The notes under the pieces were generated by a model. That model ran no database searches and was not told where the DNA came from. It saw nothing but the letters and a program-made list of their open reading frames with translations. From assembly GCA_018622675.1 (NCBI GenBank), contig CP076020.1:744001-808000 (forward strand): DNA of 64,000 nt, read 5' to 3'. Positions 10,360 to 18,830 of the stretch are shown one piece after another (the first letter of the stretch is position 1; each line of letters starts with the position of its first letter). The position numbers and the translations under genes were made by a program. The stretch is from Mycoplasmatota bacterium. Lineage in GTDB: Bacteria > Bacillota_I > Bacilli_A > Izemoplasmatales > Hujiaoplasmataceae.

Positions 10360-11084
10360 TGAAAATATTACTTACTAATGATGATGGTTATAAGGCAGAA
10401 GGTATTCAATTTTTATATAATGCACTACAAAAATATGGAGATGTCTATTTAGTTGCACCACATAAACATATGTCTGGGGCATCTGTTTCAAGAGTATTTT
10501 GGACTAAAGTAAAAGCACATCAACATGAAGACAAAATTTATTCTGTTGAGGGAACACCAGCAGATAGTGTTTCGTTAGCGCTACACGGATTAAATATAAG
10601 ACCTGATGTTGTGATTTCAGGAGTAAACTCAGGTTTTAATTTGGGAGCAGATACTGTTTATTCTGGAACAGTAGGTGCTTGTATGGAGGCTTTGAAGTTT
10701 AAAATTCCAAGCATTGCCTTATCAGCTGATTATAATCATTTAGATCAAGCAAAAAAAGATTTAGATAAGGTTTTATCTTATATATTTGATCAAGATTTAT
10801 TATCGAAAGATTATTTATTAAATGTTAATTTTGTTTCAAAAGATTTTAAAAAATCAAAGGGAATAGTGATTACTGATCTAGGTTTTAGACCGACTAGACA
10901 CTTCTATGTTGAAGAAGATGGCTATTATGTTACTAAAAGACATTTTCTAGATGAAAACTTTACAGAAGAAACTGATTTACATGCAGTTAATCATGGTTAC
11001 ATATCTATTACTCCTTTGAAGTTTGCCAATCAAACTCAAAGAGGGATTAATGAACTTAGAAAAAAGGTGAGTAGAAGTGCTTAG
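10359..11084 (+). CDS. surE: 5'/3'-nucleotidase SurE
   Basis: SurE is a metal-dependent phosphatase acting on nucleoside 5'- and 3'-monophosphates. The 241-residue product begins MKILLTNDDGY, with the metal-binding Asp pair D8-D9. It also has the SGVNSGFNLG segment near residue 88 and the S/N metal ligands typical of the family. The start overlaps the yhbY stop by one base, and the gene overlaps the following small membrane ORF by 8 nt. It fits the nucleotide-salvage emphasis of the window (deoC, deoD, pdp and an external 5'-nucleotidase). Confidence 0.95.
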   Translation: MKILLTNDDGYKAEGIQFLYNALQKYGDVYLVAPHKHMSGASVSRVFWTKVKAHQHEDKIYSVEGTPADSVSLALHGLNIRPDVVISGVNSGFNLGADTVYSGTVGACMEALKFKIPSIALSADYNHLDQAKKDLDKVLSYIFDQDLLSKDYLLNVNFVSKDFKKSKGIVITDLGFRPTRHFYVEEDGYYVTKRHFLDENFTEETDLHAVNHGYISITPLKFANQTQRGINELRKKVSRSA

Positions 11085-11244
11085 AAATAGATTATTTGCA
11101 ATAATAGTCTCTTTTATAAATTTGTTGATTGTATTGGCTCTAATTGCATTTGTTTTAGACAATCCTTTTGTTGAAATATTACTGGGTGTCTATGTTATTC
11201 TGTTTTCAAGCGTGATGTCTTTTTTAAGCAGAAAAAGAGATTGA
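11077..11244 (+). CDS. Small two-helix membrane protein, 55 residues, unknown function
   Basis: This short ORF uses a GTG start at 11077 with AAAGGTG about 8 nt upstream, and it overlaps the end of surE by 8 nt. The product begins VLRNRLFAII, has two hydrophobic segments (about residues 7-27 and 32-48) joined by a short DNPF turn, and ends in a basic tail (SRKRD). It exactly fills the gap between surE and yggS, and its TGA overlaps the SD of yggS (GAGGGG). The perfect fit in the operon and the clean membrane pattern argue for a real gene. I do not recognise the family. Confidence 0.65.
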   Translation: MLRNRLFAIIVSFINLLIVLALIAFVLDNPFVEILLGVYVILFSSVMSFLSRKRD

Positions 11245-11254
11245 GGGGTTTATT

Positions 11255-11890
11255 GTGTTAAATATTAATCATTTAAATAAAATTAAATCAATGATCGATC
11301 ATCAAATATTAATTGCTGTAACAAAATATGTAGGTGAAGATGAAATCACTTCATTACTTGATCAAGGAATCAATGACTTTGGTGAAAACAGAGTAGAAGT
11401 ATTGTTAGATAAACTTCAAATGTATCATGAAGAAGATATAAAATGGCATTTTATTGGACATTTACAATCAAAAAAAGTAAAGAAAATAATTAATAATATT
11501 GATTTTCTTCATTCTTTGGATCGGATGTCATTAGCCAATGAAATTCAAAAACGTCGAGATAAACCCTTACCATGCTTTATTGAAGTTAATATATCTAATG
11601 ATGATAATAAGTATGGATTAAGAAAAGAAAATGTGTTTGAATTCTATAATAATATGAAAGATTATGATAAAATAGATATAGTTGGTTTTATGGGTATGAC
11701 AGAACATACTAGTGATGAATCTATCATAAGAGAACAATTTCAAGTATTATTAGATTTAAAAGTTGAATTTGACCAACGTTTTTCAAAAAATCATAAGTTA
11801 TCAATGGGCATGTCAAACGACTATAAAATAGCCATAGAAATGGGTTCTACTCATTTGAGGATTGGTAGCTACTTATATGAGGAGGATTAA
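11255..11890 (+). CDS. yggS: YggS/PLPBP-family pyridoxal-phosphate-binding protein
   Basis: This family binds PLP without a known catalytic reaction and keeps vitamin B6 and amino-acid pools in balance. The product is 211 residues, slightly short of the usual 220-230. The PLP lysine lies in AVTKYVG (K24). Other signatures are NDFGENRVE, WHFIGHLQSKK, SMGMSNDYKIAIEMGST and LRIGSYLY at the C-terminus. The start is GTG with GAGGGG upstream. It directly precedes sepF, as ylmE does in B. subtilis. Confidence 0.93.
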   Translation: MLNINHLNKIKSMIDHQILIAVTKYVGEDEITSLLDQGINDFGENRVEVLLDKLQMYHEEDIKWHFIGHLQSKKVKKIINNIDFLHSLDRMSLANEIQKRRDKPLPCFIEVNISNDDNKYGLRKENVFEFYNNMKDYDKIDIVGFMGMTEHTSDESIIREQFQVLLDLKVEFDQRFSKNHKLSMGMSNDYKIAIEMGSTHLRIGSYLYEED

Positions 11891-11892
11891 GT

Positions 11893-12213
11893 ATGGGACT
11901 ATTTAGTAAAAAAGATAAAATAACACCAACGGATATTGAATTTGATGATATCACTTTTCTTAAGGTGAATGATAATAAAAGTATTTATAAGTATGCTGAA
12001 CTTATTATGCACAGAGAACCTATTGTTTTAAATTTTACTGATGCTTTAATTTCAGAAGCAAATGAAGTTTTGATTTTTTTATCGGGAGTTTTGTATGCTT
12101 GTGATGGAGAAATTGTTAAAATACAAGATAAAATATACTTGATGGCACAAAAAAGTGATCTTTTGGGTCCAACCTTAAGAAGATTTGTGGATGAGTATAG
12201 AAAGGACTCATAA
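11893..12213 (+). CDS. sepF: Cell division protein SepF
   Basis: SepF binds the C-terminal peptide of FtsZ, forms rings and anchors FtsZ to the membrane through an N-terminal amphipathic segment. The 106-residue product begins MGLFSKKDK, then the conserved globular domain with REPIVLNFTD and the FLSGVLYACDG beta-alpha core. It is shorter than B. subtilis SepF because the linker is reduced. GAGGAGG lies upstream. The stop overlaps the yggT start (TAATG). With no ftsA seen, SepF is the likely FtsZ tether in this organism. Confidence 0.94.
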   Translation: MGLFSKKDKITPTDIEFDDITFLKVNDNKSIYKYAELIMHREPIVLNFTDALISEANEVLIFLSGVLYACDGEIVKIQDKIYLMAQKSDLLGPTLRRFVDEYRKDS

Positions 12214-12467
12214 TGGTAGAATTATTTTTATATTATGCTTACTTATTTTTACGATTATATTTCTACGTTATGATAGTATACATTATATTATCTTGGACGC
12301 CCTTGGTTAACTCAAGATTTTACTTAATATTAAGAAGAATTGTTGATCCATATTTAGGAATATTTAGAGGATGGTTTGTGTTAGGTAATATTGATTTCAC
12401 ACCAATGTTGGGACTTTTATTATTTCAATTTTTATTGATGATGATTGAAAGAGTGTTGTTTGTTTAA
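12213..12467 (+). CDS. yggT: YggT/YlmG-family membrane protein
   Basis: This 84-residue protein has two hydrophobic segments around the family motif: IILSWTPLVNSRFYLILRRI, then DPYLGIFRG, then DFTPMLGLLLFQF. YlmG proteins are linked genetically to sepF and division or membrane organisation, but the molecular role is unsettled. The start overlaps the sepF stop. In B. subtilis the next genes would be ylmH and divIVA; here the operon ends and the ileS T-box follows. Confidence 0.93.
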   Translation: MVELFLYYAYLFLRLYFYVMIVYIILSWTPLVNSRFYLILRRIVDPYLGIFRGWFVLGNIDFTPMLGLLLFQFLLMMIERVLFV

Positions 12468-12475
12468 TCTTTTAC

Positions 12476-12503
12476 TTGCAAAAACCCTAAAATTTGATAT
12501 AAT
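12476..12503 (+). promoter_or_regulatory. Promoter of the ileS T-box transcript
   Basis: TTGCAA and a perfect TATAAT are separated by 16 nt. The start site falls about 10 nt before the T-box leader. Confidence 0.7.
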
Positions 12504-12511
12504 TTATTAAG

Positions 12512-12722
12512 AATATAAACGATGATGAGGACAAGAAAGGTTTAATCCACAGAGAGCTTGTAATTGCTGAAAACAAGCATAGGACCTTTTATCACCTAGG
12601 AGTTTGATTAATGAAATGAGTAGTTAATCACGTGACCAGCGTTAATGGGTATTGAGTGCTAGTGAGAACTAGAATTAAGGTGGTACCGCGTTTAAACGTC
12701 CTTTGTTAGGGGCGTTTTTTTA
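12512..12722 (+). ncRNA. T-box leader (isoleucine) of ileS
   Basis: The T-box sequence AAGGTGGTACCGCG is at 12677-12690. Upstream, a long stem I contains an AGAGAG-type internal loop motif and a likely specifier ATC within TTTATCACC (about 12588-12596), matching isoleucine. Downstream lies a terminator hairpin (AAACGTCC / GGGGCGTTT) with a T-run. Uncharged tRNA-Ile should favour the antiterminator and allow ileS transcription. This leader fills the 274-nt gap before ileS. Confidence 0.95.
12694..12722 (+). terminator. T-box-controlled terminator of ileS
   Basis: Stem AAACGTCC with GGGGCGTTT followed by T residues. The 5' arm region competes with the T-box antiterminator. Confidence 0.88.
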
Positions 12723-12741
12723 ATCTAGGAGGAGATATATT

Positions 12742-15480
12742 ATGGAAAAGAAAGATTTTAAGGATACTTTATTAATTCCGAAAACAGATTTTCCTATGCG
12801 AGGAAATTTAGGAAAAAAAGAGCCAAATATTCAAGAAGAGTGGGAAGAGAATAATCTTTATCAAGAGGTTTTAGATAAAAATAAAGATAAAGAACAATTC
12901 TTTTTACATGATGGCCCACCCTATGCAAATGGTTCTATTCATGCAGGACATGCATTAAATAAAATTTTAAAAGACTTTATCATTCGTTATAAAAACATGA
13001 ATGGATTTAAAGCTCCTTATTTACCAGGATGGGATACACATGGTCTTCCAATTGAGAATGCTTTATCTAAAAGTAAGAAAGTTAATCGTAAAGAAATGGA
13101 TTTGGCAGACTTTAGAAATTTATGTAAAGAATATGCGTTAGAACAAATTGATATCCAAAAAGATCAATTTAAACGTTTAGGTATTCTTGGTGAATGGGAT
13201 AAGCCATATGTTACTTTAGATAAAGAATACGAAGCTGCACAATATCGTGTTTTTAATCAAATGGTGAAAAAAGGTCTTATTTATAAAGGCTTAAAACCAG
13301 TGTATTGGTCTCCTTCAAGTGAGACTGCTTTAGCTGAGGCTGAAATTGAATACAAAGATATTGTATCACCATCAATTTATATTGCTATGGAAGCTGTTGA
13401 TACAATGAATAAGTTACCTAAAAATACACAATTTGTTATTTGGACAACGACTCCATGGACAATTCCTGCCAACTTAGCAATTGCTGTTGGATCTGAAATT
13501 GAATATACATTGATCAAAACAAATGGAAAGCATTATTTAGTTGGAAGAGAACGTCTAGAAGCTTTACAAGACTTACTTGACTGGCGACAAGTAACAAAAA
13601 TTCAAAATATTTTTGGTTGGGAATTAGAGGGCATGACTTATAAGCATCCTTTGTATGACCGCACATCGCCTATTATACTAGGAGACCATGTTACAACTGA
13701 AGATGGTACAGGACTTGTACATACTGCACCAGGACATGGTGAAGAGGATTTTGTTGTAGGCCAAAAATATAATCTAGAAGTATATTGTCCTGTTGATGAG
13801 CAAGGTTTGATGACTAAAGAAGCTGGTGAAAGATTTGCTGGTATGTACGTAGACAAAGCAAATGAAGAAATTATTCAAGCTTTATTTGAAGAAAAAGTTT
13901 TATTAGGTAAGTTTGATATGACCCATTCATACCCACATGACTGGCGTACAAAGAAACCTGTAATATTTAGAGCAACACCTCAATGGTTTGCTTCAATTGA
14001 TATTATTAAAGATGATATTTTAAAAGAAATTCAAACCATCAAATGGTATCCTAATTGGGGTAGCGTAAGATTGTCTAATATGATAAAAGATCGTGGTTCT
14101 TGGTGTATTTCACGTCAAAGAACTTGGGGTGTGCCAATCCCTGCTTTCTATACAGAAAACAATACTGCAGTATTAGATCCAGTAGTTATTGACCATTTTT
14201 CTAAAATCGTGGAAAAAGAAGGTTCTAATGCATGGTATACAAAAGAAATTGATGAATTATTACCACCAGGTTATACTCATCCAGACTCACCTAACGGTAT
14301 CTTTAAAAAAGAAACTGATATTATGGATGTATGGTTTGACTCAGGTTCTTCACACCACGGTGGTATGTTAGAAAGAGGTTATGGTTATCCAGCTGATATC
14401 TATATAGAAGGATCTGACCAATACCGTGGATGGTTCAACTCTAGTTTGATTACTGGTGTTGCAACAACAGGAAAATCGCCATATAAATCATTGGTTTCTC
14501 ATGGTTTTGTTTTAGATGGAGAAGGAAAGAAAATGTCTAAATCTATGGGGAATGTTGTTGATCCAAATAAGATTGCCAACACATTAGGCTCTGACATACT
14601 AAGACTTTGGGTTGCTAGTGTAGATTATCAAGCAGATGTTAGACTATCTAATGACCTAATCAAACAAGTTTCAGAATCATATCGTAAAATTCGTAATACA
14701 ATGAAATTTTTATTAGGTAATCTTTTTGATTATGATGATAAGAAAAATAAGAGATCTTTTTCTGAGTTAAACGATGTTGATCAATATGTCATGGTGAAAA
14801 ATAATGAACTCATAAAAGAAGTTTTACAAGCCTATGATGATTATAGATTTGATATTGTTTATAGGAAAATCACTAATTATGTAACATTCTTATCTTCATT
14901 CTACTTGGATCCTTCTAAAGATATCTTATATATTGAAGAAGCTGATTCAGATGAAAGAAGAAATATTCAAACAGTAATTTTCAAAGTTTTGGATACTTTA
15001 ATAAAACTACTAACACCTATGATTCCACATACTACATCAGAAACTTATAAGCATGTTCCAAATATAAACCATTTAAAAGATGCATATTTACTTGATATGC
15101 CAAAAGTGGAAACATTAGAATTTGCTAATCTTGAGTTGATGGATGATTTCATGACTTTAAGAGAAGATGTATTGAAAGCACTTGAAAATGCTAGAAATGA
15201 AAAAATCATTGGTAAGAGTTTGAATGCTCATTTAAAACTATATCCTAAAGGGAAAGTTAAATCACTACTTGAAAAATTAAATATTAATTTAGCACAAACG
15301 TTTATTGTATCTAAGTTAGAAGTATTAGATAGTGGTTTTGGAGCATTTAAAGGTAAAGACATTTCAATTGATGTTTCTCCGGCTGAAGGTGTCACATGTG
15401 ATAGATGCTGGCAAGTTGTTGAAGAAGTTAATGAAGATGGTATTTGTGAGCGTTGTCAAACAGTTGTAAATAATTTATAA
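12742..15480 (+). CDS. ileS: Isoleucyl-tRNA synthetase
   Basis: IleRS charges tRNA-Ile and edits misactivated valine. The 912-residue class I synthetase has the HIGH-type motif in GPPYANGSIHAGH (HAGH, 67-70), the editing domain with WTTTPWTIPANLAI, and KMSKS at 597-601. An anticodon-binding domain follows, ending in a zinc-ribbon with CDRCW and CERC Cys pairs. The C-terminal zinc site and length indicate the bacterial (mupirocin-sensitive-type) form. It is expressed from its own promoter through a T-box and ends with a strong hairpin terminator. Confidence 0.98.
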   Translation: MEKKDFKDTLLIPKTDFPMRGNLGKKEPNIQEEWEENNLYQEVLDKNKDKEQFFLHDGPPYANGSIHAGHALNKILKDFIIRYKNMNGFKAPYLPGWDTHGLPIENALSKSKKVNRKEMDLADFRNLCKEYALEQIDIQKDQFKRLGILGEWDKPYVTLDKEYEAAQYRVFNQMVKKGLIYKGLKPVYWSPSSETALAEAEIEYKDIVSPSIYIAMEAVDTMNKLPKNTQFVIWTTTPWTIPANLAIAVGSEIEYTLIKTNGKHYLVGRERLEALQDLLDWRQVTKIQNIFGWELEGMTYKHPLYDRTSPIILGDHVTTEDGTGLVHTAPGHGEEDFVVGQKYNLEVYCPVDEQGLMTKEAGERFAGMYVDKANEEIIQALFEEKVLLGKFDMTHSYPHDWRTKKPVIFRATPQWFASIDIIKDDILKEIQTIKWYPNWGSVRLSNMIKDRGSWCISRQRTWGVPIPAFYTENNTAVLDPVVIDHFSKIVEKEGSNAWYTKEIDELLPPGYTHPDSPNGIFKKETDIMDVWFDSGSSHHGGMLERGYGYPADIYIEGSDQYRGWFNSSLITGVATTGKSPYKSLVSHGFVLDGEGKKMSKSMGNVVDPNKIANTLGSDILRLWVASVDYQADVRLSNDLIKQVSESYRKIRNTMKFLLGNLFDYDDKKNKRSFSELNDVDQYVMVKNNELIKEVLQAYDDYRFDIVYRKITNYVTFLSSFYLDPSKDILYIEEADSDERRNIQTVIFKVLDTLIKLLTPMIPHTTSETYKHVPNINHLKDAYLLDMPKVETLEFANLELMDDFMTLREDVLKALENARNEKIIGKSLNAHLKLYPKGKVKSLLEKLNINLAQTFIVSKLEVLDSGFGAFKGKDISIDVSPAEGVTCDRCWQVVEEVNEDGICERCQTVVNNL

Positions 15481-15487
15481 GTGATCC

Positions 15488-15520
15488 TTGCCGAAGGCTT
15501 ATCTTCGGCAAATCATTTTT
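15488..15520 (+). terminator. Intrinsic terminator after ileS
   Basis: Stem TTGCCGAAG/CTTCGGCAA with a 6-nt loop, then a T-rich stretch. Confidence 0.8.
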
Positions 15521-15526
15521 GTTACG

Positions 15527-15555
15527 TTGACACCCATTCATAATAATTGTATAAT
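15527..15555 (+). promoter_or_regulatory. Consensus sigma-A promoter of the deoC operon
   Basis: TTGACA (15527-15532) and TATAAT (15550-15555) with a 17-nt spacer, a perfect match to the housekeeping consensus. Confidence 0.85.
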
Positions 15556-15580
15556 TTAGTTAGATATTTAGGAGGAAATT

Positions 15581-16237
15581 ATGGAAGTAAATAAACTTAT
15601 TGATCACACGTATTTAAAAGCATTTGGAACAAACAAAGATATTAATAAACTGATTGAGGAAGCAAAAGAGTATCATTTTAAAAGTGTATGTATTAATCCT
15701 ACATATGTAGCTTATGCAGCAGAGGAGTTAAAAGAATCTGATGTATTGGTATGTACTGTAATTGGATTCCCATTGGGAGCTAATACTTTAGAAACAAAAG
15801 TATTTGAAACTTTAAACGCGGTTAAAAATGGTGCTGATGAAATTGACATGGTTATTAATATCGGCGAGTTTAAAAATAAAAATTATGATTACATTGAAAA
15901 AGAGATTAATGAAGTATGTCGTGCAGCTGGTGATAAGCTAGTAAAAGTTATTGTTGAAGTATGCTACTTAGATAACGATGAAATTAAAAAAGTAAGTGAA
16001 ATCGTTGGTAAAACAAACGCTGATTTTATTAAGACATCTACAGGATTTGGTACAGGTGGTGCAACTCCAGAAGCAGTAAAAATTATGAAAGACCATGTTA
16101 ATGGCAAAGAAGTGAAGGCTGCTGGAGGCGTAAGATCTAAAGAGGATTTAGAAGCGATGGTAGAAGCTGGAGCAACAAGAATTGGTGCAAGTAGTGGTGT
16201 TCAAATCATGAATGATCAAGAGGGTTCAGACTACTAA
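15581..16237 (+). CDS. deoC: Deoxyribose-phosphate aldolase
   Basis: DeoC cleaves 2-deoxyribose-5-phosphate to glyceraldehyde-3-phosphate and acetaldehyde, the final step of deoxynucleoside catabolism. The 218-residue TIM barrel has [11 protein letters not shown] at the N-terminus, the VIGFPLGA loop, the Schiff-base lysine in DFIKTSTGF and the second lysine in VKAAGGVRS. Strong SD (AGGAGG). The stop overlaps the next gene (TAATG). It forms an operon with a membrane protein and deoD; pdp is encoded separately at 53.5 kb. Confidence 0.97.
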   Translation: MEVNKLIDHTYLKAFGTNKDINKLIEEAKEYHFKSVCINPTYVAYAAEELKESDVLVCTVIGFPLGANTLETKVFETLNAVKNGADEIDMVINIGEFKNKNYDYIEKEINEVCRAAGDKLVKVIVEVCYLDNDEIKKVSEIVGKTNADFIKTSTGFGTGGATPEAVKIMKDHVNGKEVKAAGGVRSKEDLEAMVEAGATRIGASSGVQIMNDQEGSDY

Positions 16238-16812
16238 TGAATAGACTTCAAGATGAGATTTTTATTCAGACTAAATCATTAACAGGGACAGTTAATTTTT
16301 TAAGAATCTTTTTATATACTTTAATTTCATCCATTATGTTATTTGTTGTTTTAGCCCTATTTAGTATGTTAACACTGCCTATGGCACTTATTGTAGTCGC
16401 TATATCTTTGGTTTATAGTTTTTTAAGAGATTATTCTATTAGCAAATATTCAAATAAACAAATGATAAAGTATTTTGAATATTCACTTGAAAAACACGAC
16501 GATATTGAAATATATGTTCCATTATTAGAAAGAACATTTCAAGGCTATTTTATGAAAAGAGCTGCCTTGATCATTAGAAGCGGACAATTATATATTGAAG
16601 CATTTAGACAAAAGAAAAATGATAAACAAGATCAATTGAGTATACCAGTTAAATATGGAGAAAAATTTGTGATAGATAGACTAACAGTTGATAAAAATCA
16701 CAAATCAGTTACCATTGATTCAACATTTGCTGGTCAGTATTATCGATTTTCCATCGTTAATAATCAAACAGCATTAGATTTAATAGAAAAAGCAAAAAGA
16801 GGAGGAAAATAA
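16237..16812 (+). CDS. Membrane protein of unknown function between deoC and deoD
   Basis: The 191-residue product has two hydrophobic segments near residues 22-45 and 48-65, followed by a soluble, basic C-terminal domain of about 120 residues with mixed beta-type sequence. I recognise no family motif. Coupling to deoC (one-base overlap), and the single base between its stop and the deoD start, indicate that it is co-expressed with nucleoside catabolism. This does not establish that it acts there. A cytoplasmic PH-like or YcxB-like domain is one possibility, suggested only by general layout. Confidence 0.8.
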   Translation: MNRLQDEIFIQTKSLTGTVNFLRIFLYTLISSIMLFVVLALFSMLTLPMALIVVAISLVYSFLRDYSISKYSNKQMIKYFEYSLEKHDDIEIYVPLLERTFQGYFMKRAALIIRSGQLYIEAFRQKKNDKQDQLSIPVKYGEKFVIDRLTVDKNHKSVTIDSTFAGQYYRFSIVNNQTALDLIEKAKRGGK

Positions 16813-16813
16813 T

Positions 16814-17521
16814 ATGTCAACACCACATATAAAAGCAGAAAAAAATGAAATTGCTAAAACCGTATTAATGCCTGGGGATCCACTAAGAGCTAAATATATT
16901 GCGGATACATTCCTGGAGGATGTAAAACAGTTTAATGAAGTTAGAAATATGTTTGGATACACTGGCTTCTACAAAGGAAGAAAAATATCAGTCATGGGTT
17001 CTGGTATGGGACAACCATCTATTGGTATATATTCTTATGAATTATTCAAGTTTTTTGATGTTGAAAACATTATTCGTATTGGATCATGTGGAGCATATAC
17101 AAAAGACTTAAATTTATACGATACAATCTTAGCTGAAGATGCATTTTCAGAATCATCTTACGCTAAAGTCCAAGGTGGAGAAACAAGAGATACTTTACCT
17201 GCTTCAAAATCTCTTAATGAAAAACTTTCAAATGCAGCTAAAGATTTAGATATCCCATTACACATCGGAACCATTCATTCTAGCGATGTATTTTATAGAG
17301 AAGATGGCGAAGCTGCTTTAAAACAGGCACAAGAAAGAAAATTGCTTGGAGTTGAAATGGAATCTTATGCCTTATTCCATAATGCTAATGTAACAGGGAA
17401 AAATGCTGCATGTTTGTTAACAGTTTCTGATTCATTAGTGACTAATGAAGCAACTACACCAGAAGAAAGACAAACAGCTTTTACAAATATGATGAAAATT
17501 GCACTAGAATTAGCAGAATAA
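16814..17521 (+). CDS. deoD: Purine-nucleoside phosphorylase DeoD
   Basis: DeoD phosphorolyses purine (deoxy)ribonucleosides to free base and (deoxy)ribose-1-phosphate. The 235-residue hexameric-type protein has MPGDPLRAKYIA, GSGMGQPSIGIYSYEL, IRIGSCGAY and the GVEMESYALF purine/ribose-binding segment, plus the catalytic Asp in TVSDSL. AGAGGAGG precedes ATG 16814. A terminator begins 4 nt after the stop. It supplies deoxyribose-1-phosphate that can feed DeoC after isomerisation; the mutase deoB is not in the window. Confidence 0.97.
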   Translation: MSTPHIKAEKNEIAKTVLMPGDPLRAKYIADTFLEDVKQFNEVRNMFGYTGFYKGRKISVMGSGMGQPSIGIYSYELFKFFDVENIIRIGSCGAYTKDLNLYDTILAEDAFSESSYAKVQGGETRDTLPASKSLNEKLSNAAKDLDIPLHIGTIHSSDVFYREDGEAALKQAQERKLLGVEMESYALFHNANVTGKNAACLLTVSDSLVTNEATTPEERQTAFTNMMKIALELAE

Positions 17522-17523
17522 AT

Positions 17524-17550
17524 AAAAAGGATGGTAACATCCTTTTTTCT
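17524..17550 (+). terminator. Intrinsic terminator after deoD
   Basis: Stem AAAAGGATG/CATCCTTTT with a GTAA loop and a T-run. It immediately precedes the SD of ymfF, so some readthrough is likely. Confidence 0.8.
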
Positions 17551-17560
17551 TGAGGTGAAT

Positions 17561-18829
17561 ATGAAAAAGAAATTAATAAGAGGAATTGAAGTCAATTATA
17601 TTCCAGTAAATAAATATAAACATATGATGATTGCAATGAATTTCTTTTCTGAAGCGAATTCAAAGACTTTTAATGAAAGAAATATGATTCTTGATTTGCT
17701 AGAAAATCATAATAGTAAATACAAAACTAGTGACCAATTAAACCTACACCTAGATATGCTTTATGGTGCTAGATTGAAGACCTTTGTATTCAATAAAGGA
17801 AACTTAACGGCAAACAATTTTAATTTAAAGTTTGTGAATAAAAAATACTTAAACGAGGAAGAAGATTTAATACAATCAGCCTTTTTGTTTTTAAAAGACT
17901 TAGTTTACTCGCCTAAAATGTATGATCAGTTATTAACAAAAAAAGCAACTGCTGAAGTGGTTCAAGAAGCCAATGAACTTTTACAAACTATATCTCAAGA
18001 CAAAGCTAGCAAGGCTTATTTTCAATATATGAAAAGCGTTTCTAATAATGATGAAGATACGCTTATTTTTCCTAATGAAAAATATTTAAATTCCGTAACG
18101 AATAAATCTATCACTGATGTTTACCAAACAATGATTCAAAATGATAAACTTAAATTATATATTATTGGTGATATAAACGAACAGGAATTAGACCAGATTA
18201 TTGAAAATACTTTTGATGAACAATTGCATACTATAGATATCAAAAATATATCTTTGAATCGCAAGTATATTGGAAGAGATAAGCCTCAAGAGATTACCGA
18301 GTATGACGATGTAAGCATTAGTAGAATATTTTTAGGATATAAACTAAGTTCTAATATTTCTCAAAAAGATCTAGACATCATGATTTTACTTAATACTATC
18401 ATTGGTGGTTACTCACAATCTCGTTTATTTAATGAGATAAGAGAAAACAGACAATTAGTATATTATATATATAGTATGTACGATAATAATAGTTCTTTAA
18501 TGACAATCAATTTTGAGTTAGAACCTAAAGATACTGATGAGGCGATTGAAACAGTTAAAGATATTATAGAAGATATCAAAAACGGTAAAATTACTGATGA
18601 AGAAATTAATTTAGCTAAGAACTACCTTATAAAATATTATAAGTCTTCTGCCGATTCGTTAAGTGGCATATTACAACTCAATATACTGGCCGATATGAAT
18701 CAAGAAAAAGGCTTTGATTTAGAAAAAAAGATCACTTATATAGAAGAGATTACAAAAGATAATTTACAGTCAATGGCCAATAAATTATTTTTAGATACTA
18801 TTTTTAAATTTGTTAAGAAGGATGATTAA
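17561..18829 (+). CDS. ymfF: M16-family peptidase-like protein YmfF (no zinc motif)
   Basis: This 422-residue protein has the two-domain M16 fold sequence pattern (for example RLFNEIRENRQLVYYIYSMYDN near residue 287). It lacks the HxxEH zinc-binding motif where it should occur in the N-terminal domain, so it is probably the non-catalytic partner of YmfH. Such pairs are annotated as associated with 5-aminopentanol modification of EF-P in some Firmicutes. The start is ATG 17561 with TGAGGTG upstream. An in-frame extension to 17531 would run through the deoD terminator and is rejected. It sits one base before ymfH. Confidence 0.88.
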   Translation: MKKKLIRGIEVNYIPVNKYKHMMIAMNFFSEANSKTFNERNMILDLLENHNSKYKTSDQLNLHLDMLYGARLKTFVFNKGNLTANNFNLKFVNKKYLNEEEDLIQSAFLFLKDLVYSPKMYDQLLTKKATAEVVQEANELLQTISQDKASKAYFQYMKSVSNNDEDTLIFPNEKYLNSVTNKSITDVYQTMIQNDKLKLYIIGDINEQELDQIIENTFDEQLHTIDIKNISLNRKYIGRDKPQEITEYDDVSISRIFLGYKLSSNISQKDLDIMILLNTIIGGYSQSRLFNEIRENRQLVYYIYSMYDNNSSLMTINFELEPKDTDEAIETVKDIIEDIKNGKITDEEINLAKNYLIKYYKSSADSLSGILQLNILADMNQEKGFDLEKKITYIEEITKDNLQSMANKLFLDTIFKFVKKDD

Positions 18830-18830
18830 C

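Noticed and set aside
17531-17560. Longer N-terminus for ymfF from 17531
   Set aside because: It would be translated from the deoD terminator hairpin; ATG 17561 has a proper SD.
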